A stretch of DNA of 64,000 nucleotides, taken from the NCBI GenBank assembly GCA_964557955.1, contig CAZLCS010000008.1, positions 85,543 to 149,542 of the forward strand, given 5' to 3'. The notes under the pieces are model-generated. The model saw only the letters and a program-made list of their open reading frames with translations. It did not search any database and was not told the DNA's origin. Both the position numbers and the translations under genes were made by a program. The number at the start of each line of letters is the position of its first letter. Position 1 is the first letter of the stretch. This document shows, one piece after another, positions 16,305-25,709 of the stretch. Origin of the DNA: JALOOX01 sp964557955 (GTDB lineage Bacteria > Desulfobacterota > Syntrophobacteria > Syntrophobacterales > Syntrophobacteraceae).

Positions 16305-18464
16305 TCAAGGTTGGCGATCGAGGTTGAAAAGGAGCTGAGTCGGTGCTCCCCGCCCTCCTGAGTAAGCCTGCAGAAGCGATTCCAGGCTGCCCCAGTCGTC
16401 GCGCGGCGCCTCACTGACATCTACCAGATGAGCGCGAAAGCCGCGAGAGCGCAGAAATTCCAGGTGTGCGAACCAGCTGAAAGGCCGGTCAGCATGGATG
16501 AAGCTGAAATCGCCCCTTCGCCGCCAAAAAAAGGTTTCATTTCGAGGCGTGAGGAAGGGCTTCCTTTCGTCCAGTCCTGGCTGGAGGCGAGATGCGAAAA
16601 GAGGAGGCCACCCATAGACGCAGATGACAGGCGCCAAAGGCCAGGATTCCCCGGCAAGCTGCTCCAGCTCGCTTCGGGTGATCTCGACGGAGAGGACCGC
16701 CTGTTCACAGCCGAGATCGGCCATGCATTTCAATGCAGCGATGTTCCTGACGTTGAACCGGTACCCAGCCATGACGCTTCTGGCTCGGGTCGCCCGCAGC
16801 AGCTCGAAATGGGACCAATTGTTCAGCTCCCAGTCGTTGAATCCTTTCTTGGAGTACCAGTCCACTGCAGCTCGGTAATACTCCCATTGTTTTTCCGCGA
16901 TGAGGGGGGACAACGACCAAGAGAAGCGCTGCCTTTGCCCCCTCGAGAGCCTGATCTTGGCCATCCGCTCCAGGTTGGAGGGCGAGGCCGTGAGGATCAC
17001 TCTTGTGACGGGCAGTTCGAGGGCCTGAAAGAGAGCTTTGACCTCCCCCACCTTGAAAATCAGGCCTTCCTGCCCTTGGCGATCGCCGGACCCGGAGTTC
17101 TTCAGGAATGTTCCGTCCAGCGATCCCATGTATCGCTTTCTGAACCCCTGGGGTCTGGGGGTCTCTTTTCGGATTCGCTTCCAGAGCGGTTGCGACGAAG
17201 ACGGTTTCCGCCCGACTTTGAAAAGCCTCGTGTTGGGCATGAGCTCCCCCGAAGTGACGAGGCGCAGCGACTCCCCCGGCTCACCTCGCGTCCTGGGTGT
17301 CCCATCCCCGGCGACCAACCCCTCAACCTCCAGGAATCTCTCTTCCTTTCCTTCACGGGATTCGGGCCTCAAACGGTCCCCCAACAGAAGTGCATGCCGC
17401 AGCAGGACGGAGGCGCCTCCTTCCGAGATTTCCCGGACCGTTGCCACCCACAAGCCGCTGGAGCCCGAGCGGTGAGGTGTCAGAATCTGCCTGCTCGAAT
17501 CCCCGGTCAGATATCCGGTCGTGAGCCGCCTCGAAGGCGAGAGATTCAGCCATTCCCGGGCCTGGTCAATGGCATCCTCTTCCTCTTGGGGGGAAGCATC
17601 CAGAACCAGGCGGTAGGCGCGCACCACCCGCGCGATGTAGTCCGCCGACTTCATTCTCCCTTCGATCTTGAAGGAGGCGATGCGCAGATGCTTCAGCTTT
17701 GGAATTAAGGGAAGGGCGCAGAAATCGTTGCAGGAGAGGAAATATCCCTGTCTCCTGCCTTGGCGGAATGGAAGGCGGCAGGGCTGGACACACCGACCCC
17801 GCAGTCCGCTGTTCCCTCCTCGAAAGCTGCTGGCCAGACACATTCCCGAATAGGAAAAGCACAGGGCGCCATGGACAAAGATCTCGAGATCCACATGGGT
17901 CTTGCCTGCAATCTGCTCGATTTCCTGTAGACTGAGCTCCCTGGCGAGAACCACCCTTTCAGCGCCCATGCGTTCCAGCTGGTTGACTCCCGCGTGGTTG
18001 TGGGCCGTCATGAGCGTACTGGCATGAACCTTCAAATCGGGGAACCACTGGCGCACCAGAGTGAACATCCCGGGATCCTGGACGATGATCCCGTCCACGG
18101 ATAGATCCGACAAAGCCTGCAGAAGATCCAGGGTTAGGAGCACTTCCCCCGCTGCCACGAGGCTGTTGAGAGCCACATAGACGGAAATGTGGCGACTTCG
18201 GGCGAAAGGAACCAGCTGGGAAAGCTCTTCCAGGGTAAAGTTGACGGCGGTTGCCCTGGCGCTCAGCTGCTTCAGACCGAGATAAACCGCGTTCGCTCCG
18301 TTTTCAACGGCGGCAAGAAAGCCTTCCACATGCCCGGCAGGAGCTAGAAGCTCCCTGGTCGATCCTTCCAACCTTTCCGCTCCTTTCCCGCCCCGGAAAC
18401 GGAGATCGCGCAGATCAAGCCCTTCAGGCCGATCCAAAGACCCGCCTGAAGATTGTGTCCACAT
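16305..18464 (-). CDS. U32 family peptidase / RlhA-like rRNA hydroxylation protein
   Basis: A 719-residue member of the collagenase-like U32 family. The N-terminal half begins with RELLAPAGHVEGFLAAVENGANAVYLGL, typical of the TIM-barrel start, and contains the signature around FSYSGMCLASSF, the cysteine pair CVQPCRLPF, and SFKIEGRMKSADYIARVVRAYR. A long C-terminal part corresponds to the DUF3656 region. Overall layout resembles E. coli RlhA, which is required for hydroxylation of a 23S rRNA cytidine. Others of the family modify tRNA or are called proteases, so the exact role is uncertain. The ATG at 18464 overlaps purB by 41 bases without a ribosome site. A TTG at 18371 behind AGGAG may be the real start. 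Confidence 0.88.
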   Translation of the reverse strand: MWTQSSGGSLDRPEGLDLRDLRFRGGKGAERLEGSTRELLAPAGHVEGFLAAVENGANAVYLGLKQLSARATAVNFTLEELSQLVPFARSRHISVYVALNSLVAAGEVLLTLDLLQALSDLSVDGIIVQDPGMFTLVRQWFPDLKVHASTLMTAHNHAGVNQLERMGAERVVLARELSLQEIEQIAGKTHVDLEIFVHGALCFSYSGMCLASSFRGGNSGLRGRCVQPCRLPFRQGRRQGYFLSCNDFCALPLIPKLKHLRIASFKIEGRMKSADYIARVVRAYRLVLDASPQEEEDAIDQAREWLNLSPSRRLTTGYLTGDSSRQILTPHRSGSSGLWVATVREISEGGASVLLRHALLLGDRLRPESREGKEERFLEVEGLVAGDGTPRTRGEPGESLRLVTSGELMPNTRLFKVGRKPSSSQPLWKRIRKETPRPQGFRKRYMGSLDGTFLKNSGSGDRQGQEGLIFKVGEVKALFQALELPVTRVILTASPSNLERMAKIRLSRGQRQRFSWSLSPLIAEKQWEYYRAAVDWYSKKGFNDWELNNWSHFELLRATRARSVMAGYRFNVRNIAALKCMADLGCEQAVLSVEITRSELEQLAGESWPLAPVICVYGWPPLFASRLQPGLDERKPFLTPRNETFFWRRRGDFSFIHADRPFSWFAHLEFLRSRGFRAHLVDVSEAPRDDWGSLESLLQAYSGGRGAPTQLLFNLDRQP

Positions 18465-19722
18465 GCTTCAAGTGATACCGGATATCAAACAGGCTCTCGA
18501 TTTCCTCGTGAGACAGATGTGCGGTGACTTCAGGGTCTCCTTTGAGCTGGTCTTCGAGCCGGGTGCCTTCCTGCCAGACGGTCATCGCGTTTCTTTGCAC
18601 CAACCGGTATGCGTCCTCGCGGGTGATTCCCTTGTCCGTCAACGCGAGCATAACCTGCTGGGAGAAGAAGAGTCCACCGGTGAGCTCCAGATTTCGCCGC
18701 ATGTTTTCGGGGTACACCACGAGACGATCCAGAACACGGGTCAGTCTGGCGAGCATGTAATCCATGAGAATGGTGGAGTCGGGACCGATGACACGCTCTA
18801 CCGACGAGTGACTGATGTCCCGCTCGTGCCAGAGCGGTACATTCTCCATGGCAGCCAGGGCGTTGCCTCGGAGCACGCGCGCCAATCCCGAGAGATTCTC
18901 CGAGGCAATAGGATTGCGCTTGTGGGGCATGGCCGACGATCCCTTCTGCCCGGGAGCGAAATATTCCTCGGCCTCACGCACCTCCGTGCGCTGGAGATGA
19001 CGGATTTCGACGGCAATCTTCTCCACCGTGCAGCCCACGATGGCGAGGGTGGTGAAATACTCGGCATGGCGATCGCGCTGGATGATCTGACTGCTGCTCG
19101 GGGCCGGCTGCAACCCGAGCCTGTCGCACACGGATTCCTCGATTGCAGGATCGATGTTGGCGAATGTGCCCACAGCCCCCGAAATCTTACCGACCCGAAT
19201 ACTCTCCCGGGCATGCGCCATCCGCTCCCGATTGCGGAGCATTTCGGCGTACCACAGGGCCAGTTTCAACCCAAAGGTGATGGGCTCGGCATGGATGCCA
19301 TGGGAGCGCCCGATCATGACCGTGTCTTTGAGCTCATAAGCCCGGCGCTTGAGCACCTCCAGCAATCGGTCCAGGTCGTCGACGAGCAGTTCCGCAGCCT
19401 CCACCATCAGGAGGGCCATGGCCGTATCAAGGACGTCCGAGGAGGTCAGCCCCTGATGGATGTAGCGAGAGGATGGACCCACATTTTCCGCAACGCTGGT
19501 CAGGAAAGCGATGACATCGTGGTGGGTTTCCTGCTCAATCTCCGCCACCCGTTCCACGCTGAAATCCGCTTTTTCCCGGATCTCCTGCATCGCTTCCGCT
19601 GGAATCTCTCCGCGCTCCGCAAGGGCTTCACAGACGGCAAGCTCCACCTGCAGCCACTTGCGATATTTGTTTTCCAGCGTCCAAATTCGAGCCATTTCCG
19701 GCCGTGCATATCGATCGATCAT
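18424..19722 (-). CDS. purB: adenylosuccinate lyase
   Basis: Catalyses two steps of purine synthesis, splitting fumarate from SAICAR and from adenylosuccinate. The fumarase-superfamily signature SSAMPHKRNPIASENL is intact, and the catalytic region contains TSSDVLDTAMALL and GRSHGIHAEPITFG. The start MIDRYARPEMARIW is the typical one for the family and is used here. Seven codons upstream another ATG (19743) follows GAGGTG and is possible. Length of about 432 residues is normal. It overlaps the U32 gene downstream and diverges from endonuclease IV. Confidence 0.96.
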   Translation of the reverse strand: MIDRYARPEMARIWTLENKYRKWLQVELAVCEALAERGEIPAEAMQEIREKADFSVERVAEIEQETHHDVIAFLTSVAENVGPSSRYIHQGLTSSDVLDTAMALLMVEAAELLVDDLDRLLEVLKRRAYELKDTVMIGRSHGIHAEPITFGLKLALWYAEMLRNRERMAHARESIRVGKISGAVGTFANIDPAIEESVCDRLGLQPAPSSSQIIQRDRHAEYFTTLAIVGCTVEKIAVEIRHLQRTEVREAEEYFAPGQKGSSAMPHKRNPIASENLSGLARVLRGNALAAMENVPLWHERDISHSSVERVIGPDSTILMDYMLARLTRVLDRLVVYPENMRRNLELTGGLFFSQQVMLALTDKGITREDAYRLVQRNAMTVWQEGTRLEDQLKGDPEVTAHLSHEEIESLFDIRYHLKHVDTIFRRVFGSA

Positions 19723-19762
19723 GGCAATCCGCCCCCATTGCACCTCGTTTCCAGTCCATCCC

Positions 19763-19791
19763 TTGCCTGACAGCGGGACACCCTATACCAT
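19763..19791 (+). promoter_or_regulatory. possible nfo promoter
   Basis: TTGCCT and TACCAT are separated by 17 bases on the plus strand, about 45 bases before the endonuclease IV start. It overlaps the purB promoter on the other strand. Confidence 0.4.
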
Positions 19792-19810
19792 AGCCCCTGT
19801 GCTTTGCCAA
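19782..19810 (-). promoter_or_regulatory. purB promoter
   Basis: TTGGCA and TATAGG lie 17 bases apart on the minus strand, 60 bases before the purB start. It overlaps the candidate promoter of the divergent endonuclease gene. Confidence 0.55.
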
Positions 19811-19837
19811 GAAACCGAGTCAGTATGGAGGATCGCC

Positions 19838-20695
19838 ATGCCGCTGCTGGGAGCTCACATGTCCATCGCCGGTGGACTGCACCGCGCGGTCGAACGTATT
19901 CGAGAGGTGGGCGGGGAATCACTTCAGATTTTCGTCAAAAATCAAAGACAATGGAAAGGCCCCGATCTCGATGATGAGTCGGTGTCCCGCTTCCGCTCCG
20001 CCGTGGCGGATGCGGGCCGGCTGGCGGTGGCCGTGCATGACACCTATCTGGTCAACCTGGCCTCCCCCGACGAGGCGATCCGGCGAAGATCCATCGAGAC
20101 CTTGGCCGACGAGCTGCGACGCACAGCACGGCTCGGAATCCCCTACCTCGTCACTCACCCCGGTTCCTGCGTCGAAGGCACCCCGGAAGAAGGCCTCAGC
20201 CGTTTCGTACGCAGCCTGGATCAGGCCATCCGCCAATCCCAAACCGCGGACGTCCAGGTGCTCATCGAGAACACCGCAGGGCAAGGGACTCAGCTCGGCT
20301 CTCGATTCGAGGAGATCGCCTTCATTCTGCACACATCCCGCCATGGGGAACGGCTGGGAGTCTGTTTCGACACCTGCCACGGGTTTGCAGCCGGCTACGA
20401 CCTCAGGTCCCGACAAAGCTACCGCTCCACCTTCGCCGACTTCCATGGAATCATCGGGCTCGACAGACTGAAATTCTTTCACCTGAACGACAGCAAGAAG
20501 AACCTGGGCTCCCGCGTCGACCGCCACGAGCACATCGGTCAGGGGCAGATCGGCCTCCCAGGTTTCCGACACCTCCTCAACGATCCCCGATTCCGCCATC
20601 ACCCCATGGTCCTCGAAACCCCCAAGGGGGAGGATTTGTCGGAGGACGTGGAAAACCTCCGAGTGCTCAGATCCTTGGTCTCAGCGCGGAGATGA
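19838..20695 (+). CDS. nfo: deoxyribonuclease IV (AP endonuclease)
   Basis: Cuts DNA 5' to abasic sites in base-excision repair, using three zinc ions held in a TIM barrel. The start is fixed by GGAGG six bases upstream and by the family N-terminus LLGAHMSIAGGL, and yields 285 residues, the usual length. A longer upstream frame is spurious. Metal-binding motifs are present: THPGS, IENTAGQG, CFDTCHGFAAGYD, HLNDSK, DRHEHIGQG and the final VLETPKGE. The gene diverges from purB and is followed by a vapBC pair. Confidence 0.96.
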   Translation: MPLLGAHMSIAGGLHRAVERIREVGGESLQIFVKNQRQWKGPDLDDESVSRFRSAVADAGRLAVAVHDTYLVNLASPDEAIRRRSIETLADELRRTARLGIPYLVTHPGSCVEGTPEEGLSRFVRSLDQAIRQSQTADVQVLIENTAGQGTQLGSRFEEIAFILHTSRHGERLGVCFDTCHGFAAGYDLRSRQSYRSTFADFHGIIGLDRLKFFHLNDSKKNLGSRVDRHEHIGQGQIGLPGFRHLLNDPRFRHHPMVLETPKGEDLSEDVENLRVLRSLVSARR

Positions 20696-20698
20696 ACC

Positions 20699-20727
20699 TT
20701 GACCTGCACCGTTTCCGGGGCTTTGAT
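20699..20727 (+). promoter_or_regulatory. possible vapBC promoter
   Basis: TTGACC and TTTGAT are 17 bases apart, starting right after the nfo stop codon and 40 bases before the antitoxin start. Confidence 0.45.
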
Positions 20728-20766
20728 GTGTACGAATGGATCCGAATGTGCTGCCTGGAGAGAACC

Positions 20767-20976
20767 ATGGAAAAACGCACGAACATTGTCCTCGATGAAA
20801 ACCTGGTCGAAGCCGCCCTGGAAATGACGGGTCTCAAGAGCCGTCGAGCCTTGATCGACTACGCTCTTCGGGAGCTTCTGCGAAGAGAGTCGCAGAAGAA
20901 AGTTCTCGAGCTCAAAGGCACCGTCCACTGGGAAGGTGACCTTTCGTCCATGCGCCGGAAGAGAGAATTGGAATGA
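20767..20976 (+). CDS. vapB: VapB-type antitoxin
   Basis: A 69-residue antitoxin of the short ribbon/helix VapB group (DUF2191-like). It begins with the beta strand KRTNIVLDENLVEAALEMTGLKSRRALIDYALRELLRR, which forms the DNA-binding dimer, and ends in a charged tail that would wrap around the toxin. The chosen ATG follows GGAGAG. Its stop overlaps the toxin ATG by four bases (ATGA), the usual coupling in these pairs. The toxin gene downstream carries an in-frame stop, so this antitoxin may be an orphan. Confidence 0.85.
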   Translation: MEKRTNIVLDENLVEAALEMTGLKSRRALIDYALRELLRRESQKKVLELKGTVHWEGDLSSMRRKRELE

Positions 20977-21386
20977 CGCTTGCGGACACTTCGGTATGGA
21001 TCGATTTCTTTGCGGTGTGCAATACCGCTCAGGTGAGGATCCTCGAATCTCTCATCGACGAAGGGTAAGACCTTTGCCTCTGTGGGGTGGTTCTCAGTGA
21101 AGTGCTGCAGGGCATCGGGGATGAAAGGGAATACAGGAAAACGGAATCAGCACTGGCGGGCCTTATCTTCCTTCCCATGAACCGGTCCACATTCCTTCTG
21201 GCTGCCGAAACCTATCGCAACCTCCGTTCACGAGGGATCACCATAAGAAATTCAGTCGATTGCATGATCGCTGCAGTATGCATGGAGAACAGGGCCCAAC
21301 TGCTGCACAACGACAGGGATTTCGACTATATCGCCAACGCTTCAGATATACTCGTCATTTCCATCCAGGACGGAGACCTTGGTTAG
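20973..21386 (+). pseudogene. vapC: VapC PIN-domain toxin with an in-frame stop
   Basis: Reading from the ATG that overlaps the antitoxin stop gives LADTSVWIDFF, the classic PIN N-terminus with the first catalytic Asp. Codon 32 is TAA (21066-21068), after which the same frame continues without interruption through VVLSEVLQG, IRNSVDCMIAA and NDRDFD, the other acidic residues of the PIN site. A single base change (for example GAA to TAA) would explain it. Translation could restart at the GTG at 21087, but that product lacks the first catalytic Asp. The toxin is therefore probably inactive, unless the stop is read through or is a sequencing error. Confidence 0.85.
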
Positions 21387-21413
21387 CGAGATGCGTCTCC
21401 CCCTCCCGCCCCC

Positions 21414-22883
21414 TCACTCGGCCCGATTCGCCGCGACCTTCTGAATTCCCATGGCTGCCAGTGGCAGCGAGATCTCAATGGTCGGGTACAGCCCTTTCAA
21501 GGTTCCGGCCGGATAGGGCTGAATGATGTTGAAGGAGATCTGCTGGGCCTTCTGGGCATGTCCTCGGTTGTTGCTGCCGTCAAAATAAGCGCCGTTGGCC
21601 TCGAGGATGTGCTCGATCCGGTGCTGAAAGGCATCCACGAACCTTCGGCCGCTCCCCTGAAAAATCATGGCCCCATGCACCAGCTCCCCTTCGGCTTGAG
21701 CCACCTTCTCGAGGGGCAGGCTGTGTCGAGCCAGATCCTTTCGGTTCCGGATGAATCCCCAGACGAGATGACCAGGAGGAACTTCCAGGGGCTCCTGCAG
21801 GTCGACGATCGTGTGGGGCATGACGATGCTCCCGGCGCCGATGCTCAGTGGAATCTCCGGTCGGCCCTGCAGGAACGAATTGAACCCCACGAACACCTTT
21901 TCGCCGAGGTTCGCATGAATGATCTTGCCCCCGTGTGCCGTGATGTTATTTCCTTCCAGGCGCGAATCCACGATGTAGCAGTTTTCCTGGGCGTTGGATC
22001 CCTTGCCCAGCCAGGCGTCCTCCAGATAGGCCCTCTGAGCGACCAGAACATTCTCGCTGATGCTCGTGTTACCGCTGACCACGGCATAGCGGCTCAACGA
22101 TGCACCGGCAGGCACGGGAATGGGGGGCCTATATTCCACCATCTCGAAGGCGGATTCGAATTTCGGCTTCCTGGATTCGACAAAGTCCATGAATATGCCC
22201 GTCGGTTGCTTGCCGGGCTCGAGATCCACGTACTCTTTCAGATCCTCCGGGTGAAAGCGATAGCTGAACGAGAAATCCCCGGGAGCACGGATGATGATCT
22301 GGCCGGGATCGACGCGTCGATGAATGGCTTCCCCGGTCTGCACGTACGCAAAGGCCCCGATGACACAGTCGTGCACCGTCGTGAGGTCAATGGTGCTGAA
22401 CGGCCCCAGGAAGGACCCCTCCACCGGCGACCCGTGTATGTTGGCATAGTGCATGGCGACCGTGTTGAGGATGGTGAATTCCTCCGGGTTTTCCGGATCG
22501 TGGCTGTTGTTGTGCACGAGGGTCTTGACGAGAAAACTGTCGCGGATCAAGATCTTCTCGTCTTCATAAAGCGGCACCTCAAACCCGTCCTTCTTGAAAA
22601 CTTCGCCCCTGGCTTTGAGCTCATCCCCCCGTATGTCACTCTTGTAAAGGACGGAATGCTCCACGACGCATTTGCCGAGAAAATAGCTGCCGGCGAGGCT
22701 GGCATTGTGGAAACGGAAGTAGAGGGGATGGTGGAGCGTCAGACCATAAAAGGCATAGAACTTCACAAACTTATCCGGCGGGATCAGATCGCTGACGTAA
22801 GGCTCCACGTCAAAGGAAGGTTCGCGAAGGTTCACATTGACCCGACCCATTACGCGTTGAATGAGTTTTTTCAAATGCTTCAT
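21414..22883 (-). CDS. hexapeptide-repeat (left-handed beta-helix) protein
   Basis: A 489-residue soluble protein whose middle contains irregular hexapeptide-like turns, for instance SRYAVVSGNTSISENVLVAQRAYLEDAWLGKGSN read in pieces, HANLGEKVFVGFNSFL and IGAGSIVMPHTIV. This indicates a left-handed beta-helix as in sugar and acyl transferases. There is no signal peptide or membrane segment. It is too long for a simple acetyltransferase and no specific activity can be named. Its position 150 bases after a response regulator on the same strand suggests it may be expressed with the kinase and two regulators upstream. Confidence 0.7.
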   Translation of the reverse strand: MKHLKKLIQRVMGRVNVNLREPSFDVEPYVSDLIPPDKFVKFYAFYGLTLHHPLYFRFHNASLAGSYFLGKCVVEHSVLYKSDIRGDELKARGEVFKKDGFEVPLYEDEKILIRDSFLVKTLVHNNSHDPENPEEFTILNTVAMHYANIHGSPVEGSFLGPFSTIDLTTVHDCVIGAFAYVQTGEAIHRRVDPGQIIIRAPGDFSFSYRFHPEDLKEYVDLEPGKQPTGIFMDFVESRKPKFESAFEMVEYRPPIPVPAGASLSRYAVVSGNTSISENVLVAQRAYLEDAWLGKGSNAQENCYIVDSRLEGNNITAHGGKIIHANLGEKVFVGFNSFLQGRPEIPLSIGAGSIVMPHTIVDLQEPLEVPPGHLVWGFIRNRKDLARHSLPLEKVAQAEGELVHGAMIFQGSGRRFVDAFQHRIEHILEANGAYFDGSNNRGHAQKAQQISFNIIQPYPAGTLKGLYPTIEISLPLAAMGIQKVAANRAE

Positions 22884-23032
22884 GATGCATGTCCTTGTAT
22901 CGAAGTCTCTGGCAAATCGGGACCGTCAGCCCTCTGCATGCCAGCCGGCTGAGCAGGCGCCGCACCTCTCTTCCGCCAACAACCGGCGCACCCGAGACCC
23001 GGTCATCCTCAGTGGATCCCGCGAACCAGCAA

Positions 23033-23440
23033 TCAGCCGTGCTTGGGAGGAACCCCACTGGCCGCATCCCGGATCTTCGCGATGAGCTCCTCCAGATCAC
23101 AGGGCTTGGTCAGATAGTCGTAGGCGCCGCTGGCGATGCCTTCCCTCGCTGCCGTTTCAGAACCATGTCCGGTGAGCATGATGACCGGCATTTCGGGATC
23201 CATCTTTTTGAAAATCTTCAGGACCTCAATACCGTCCATGTCCTCCATCTTCAGATCCAGCACCGTCACGTCGAATGTTCCCTTGCGCAGGGTCTGAATC
23301 CCTTCCGAACCGCTCAGGGCTGAAGTCACATCGATGCCCCGCCTGGCCATCCGTTTGGCCAGCACACTGACGTACCCCGCTTCGTCATCGACAATGAGCA
23401 GCTTGATGCGCTCAGAAGCTTCGGTCGCCTGCCCGGTCAT
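23033..23440 (-). CDS. stand-alone response regulator (CheY-like)
   Basis: A single receiver domain of 135 residues with no output domain. The acidic pocket is D18-D19, the phospho-acceptor is D62 in VLDLKM, the switch Thr lies in MLTGHG and the conserved Lys in YLTKPCD. It follows another receiver gene by 11 bases, and a sensor kinase lies upstream, suggesting the order kinase, regulator, regulator in one transcript. A receiver without output must act by protein contact or as a phosphate relay or sink. Confidence 0.93.
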   Translation of the reverse strand: MTGQATEASERIKLLIVDDEAGYVSVLAKRMARRGIDVTSALSGSEGIQTLRKGTFDVTVLDLKMEDMDGIEVLKIFKKMDPEMPVIMLTGHGSETAAREGIASGAYDYLTKPCDLEELIAKIRDAASGVPPKHG

Positions 23441-23451
23441 ATCGTAAATCC

Positions 23452-23883
23452 TCAGTCGCCGCGGCGCAGAGCGATCTCATGAATCCGCGCCTGAGTGATC
23501 TTCTCTTCATGGGAAGCTTTCTTGCCCTTGGCCTCCTGCACCTTGCCGAGCAAAACCTCGATGTCGCAAGGCTTCATGAGATAATCGAAGGCGCCCAGCT
23601 TCATCCCTTCGATACCCGTCTCGATGGTGGCATGACCCGTCAGCATGATCACTTCCACCAGGGGGTAGTCCTTCTTGATCTCTCTCAAGGTCTCGATACC
23701 GTCCATTCCGGGCATCTTGACGTCAAGGATCACCACGTCCACGTTTTTGTGCTTGAGGACTTCCAACGCCTCCGGTCCACTGTAAGCCGTGAGAATCGTG
23801 AGATTCCTCTTGCTCAACCGCTTGGTCATGGTATCCACGAAGGGCACTTCATCGTCCACCAGGAGAACGTTTGTCGACAACAT
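23452..23883 (-). CDS. stand-alone response regulator (CheY-like)
   Basis: A 143-residue protein with one intact receiver domain: D10-D11 pocket, acceptor D54 in VILDVKM, Thr in MLTGHATIETG and Lys in YLMKPCD. A basic C-terminal tail of about 25 residues (KGKKASHEEKITQARIHEIA) resembles that of the receiver gene near 28.5 kb, so the two are paralogues. It lies between the kinase gene and the other receiver gene and is likely a direct substrate of that kinase. Confidence 0.93.
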   Translation of the reverse strand: MLSTNVLLVDDEVPFVDTMTKRLSKRNLTILTAYSGPEALEVLKHKNVDVVILDVKMPGMDGIETLREIKKDYPLVEVIMLTGHATIETGIEGMKLGAFDYLMKPCDIEVLLGKVQEAKGKKASHEEKITQARIHEIALRRGD

Positions 23884-23969
23884 TGGCTTTCCTCCTCGTT
23901 GATTTGGAGAATCTTGAAGGGTTCACTCCTGAACTTATGGCTTCGTTCTTTGAATGCCTGAAGACCTCA

Positions 23970-25709
23970 TTACTTGTGAATGGGCAGATGGATGTGGAAG
24001 GTGGTTCCCAATCCGACGGCACTGTTGACCGTGATATCCCCGCCCAGCTTCTTCACGATGCCGTAGCAGATGGAGAGTCCCAGCCCCGTCCCCTTGCCCA
24101 CCGGCTTGGTGGTGAAGAAAGGGTCGAATATCCGCGGCAGGATGGCTTTGGGAATCCCATGGCCAGTGTCCTGAACATCGACCACCACGTTCCCATCCTC
24201 TTTACGAGTAGTGATCACCACCTCACCCCCGCCTGTTCCAATGGCATCGATGGCATTGTTGATAAGATTGAGAAGCACCTGCTGCATTTCCGACGGCGAA
24301 GCAGCCACAACGGGCAGTGACGGATCCAGGTTGAGGGTCATCTTCACATTGCTGAACCGGGATCGCTGCTCCGAAACGCCCACGATCTCCTCGACGAGAT
24401 CGTTCATCTGGACCTCTCGAACCCTTGGGTCGGTCCTCCGCGCAAAGCTCAGAAGCTTGTGGGTGATCTCCTTGCAACGCTCGCCCTGAATGCGGATCTG
24501 ATCCAGGGCTCGTTTGAATTCCGTCAGGTTATCGCTCGCCTCGAATTCCTCTTCCTGCAGCAGATCACCGATCCAACCGGCTTCTTCCACCATGATGGCG
24601 ATGGGATTGTTGATCTCATGGGCAATCCCTGCCGCCAGTTCGCCAACCGATGCCAGCTTGCCCGCTTCGATCACCTGCTCGTTCATCATCTCCTGTTCGC
24701 GGTCCGCCTCTTCGACGTGGTGCACCATGCGTGAAGCCAGCACAAAGGCCACCACCACGATGCCAACGCCACCCACGAGGAAGATGAACAGCGCCAGCAG
24801 GCGGGTCTGGTACAGACTCCTGAAAGCGTCCGATTCATCCTGCTGATAGATGAGAATCCACTCGCCGCTCTTGAGAGGCGTCGTGACATAAATGAACTCA
24901 CGGTCCCCCAGCTCCACTTTTCCGATGGCTGTATTATGGTCTGAAATATCTTCGCGAAGGGTGCTCATCGCCATCCTCTCGATCAGCGGGTGAATTCCCC
25001 CGCCCCAGGAAGCCCCGTTCTTCGACCGGGCCAGGAACTGCCGCAGCAGCTCTTCGCCCAGACCCGGCGCGATGAGGGGCCGCGTCTGAAATTCCCCTTC
25101 ACGGTTGATGATAAAGGCCGATCCCGTCTCGCCGATCCGAATGCTCTCCACCAGGGAGTTGAACGCCTCGAAATCGATGGTGGCGCGCAGCAGCCATTCA
25201 TGGCCGCTATCCTTTCGCTTCACGGCCACTATGAAGTGGGGTTGGCGCCGAAGGCCGAGAAAAACATCACTGATGAAGAAGTCCCGGGTGATGGCCTTCT
25301 TGAACCAGTCAGCCTCCGAATAATCCGCACGCTCCAGCTTGAGGGAGCCGGCGTAGGAAGTCTGAATGCCATCTTCGTTGACCACCCCAAGGTCGACGAA
25401 CACCCCGCCGTAGGCTCTCTGGAGGGCGTTCAGCTTTTGTATGAGGAAAACCTCACTGCTCAACTGCTCGTAGGTGAAGGTGTTGGCGAGTGCCTGGATG
25501 AAGGCCAGCTTCTCACTGAGGAAAATGTTGATGTTCTGCTGATGCTTCTGTACCAGCTCGAGGAGGTGCGCCACCACCTTCTCGCGGTACGATGTTTCGA
25601 ACCGATGGCCGACGATCCCGGAAATGAGCAGCAGGGGAGCGAAGGAAACCAGGATCATGATCATCGCCATCTTCCTGGTCAAGGCCTGATAGTAGCGTCG
25701 ATCTTCCAT
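23970..25709 (-). CDS. membrane sensor histidine kinase with dCache domain
   Basis: A 579-residue kinase. Two membrane helices (about 14-35 and 305-327) enclose a large periplasmic double-Cache domain that would bind a small ligand. Motifs there include GGVFVDLGVVNEDGIQTSYAG and DYSEADWFKKAI. The cytoplasmic part has the HisKA box with the phospho-His in GIAHEINNPIAIM and a complete HATPase_c domain: N box LLNLINNAIDAI, G1 DVQDTGHGIP, F box FDPFFTTKPVGKGTGLGL. It is a close paralogue of the kinase at 34.7-36.4 kb. The adjacent stand-alone receivers are the likely partners. Confidence 0.94.
   Translation of the reverse strand: MEDRRYYQALTRKMAMIMILVSFAPLLLISGIVGHRFETSYREKVVAHLLELVQKHQQNINIFLSEKLAFIQALANTFTYEQLSSEVFLIQKLNALQRAYGGVFVDLGVVNEDGIQTSYAGSLKLERADYSEADWFKKAITRDFFISDVFLGLRRQPHFIVAVKRKDSGHEWLLRATIDFEAFNSLVESIRIGETGSAFIINREGEFQTRPLIAPGLGEELLRQFLARSKNGASWGGGIHPLIERMAMSTLREDISDHNTAIGKVELGDREFIYVTTPLKSGEWILIYQQDESDAFRSLYQTRLLALFIFLVGGVGIVVVAFVLASRMVHHVEEADREQEMMNEQVIEAGKLASVGELAAGIAHEINNPIAIMVEEAGWIGDLLQEEEFEASDNLTEFKRALDQIRIQGERCKEITHKLLSFARRTDPRVREVQMNDLVEEIVGVSEQRSRFSNVKMTLNLDPSLPVVAASPSEMQQVLLNLINNAIDAIGTGGGEVVITTRKEDGNVVVDVQDTGHGIPKAILPRIFDPFFTTKPVGKGTGLGLSICYGIVKKLGGDITVNSAVGLGTTFHIHLPIHK

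Noticed and set aside
19511..19837. Upstream extension of the endonuclease IV frame
   Set aside because: The family N-terminus and a good ribosome site fix the start at 19838; the extension runs antisense through purB.
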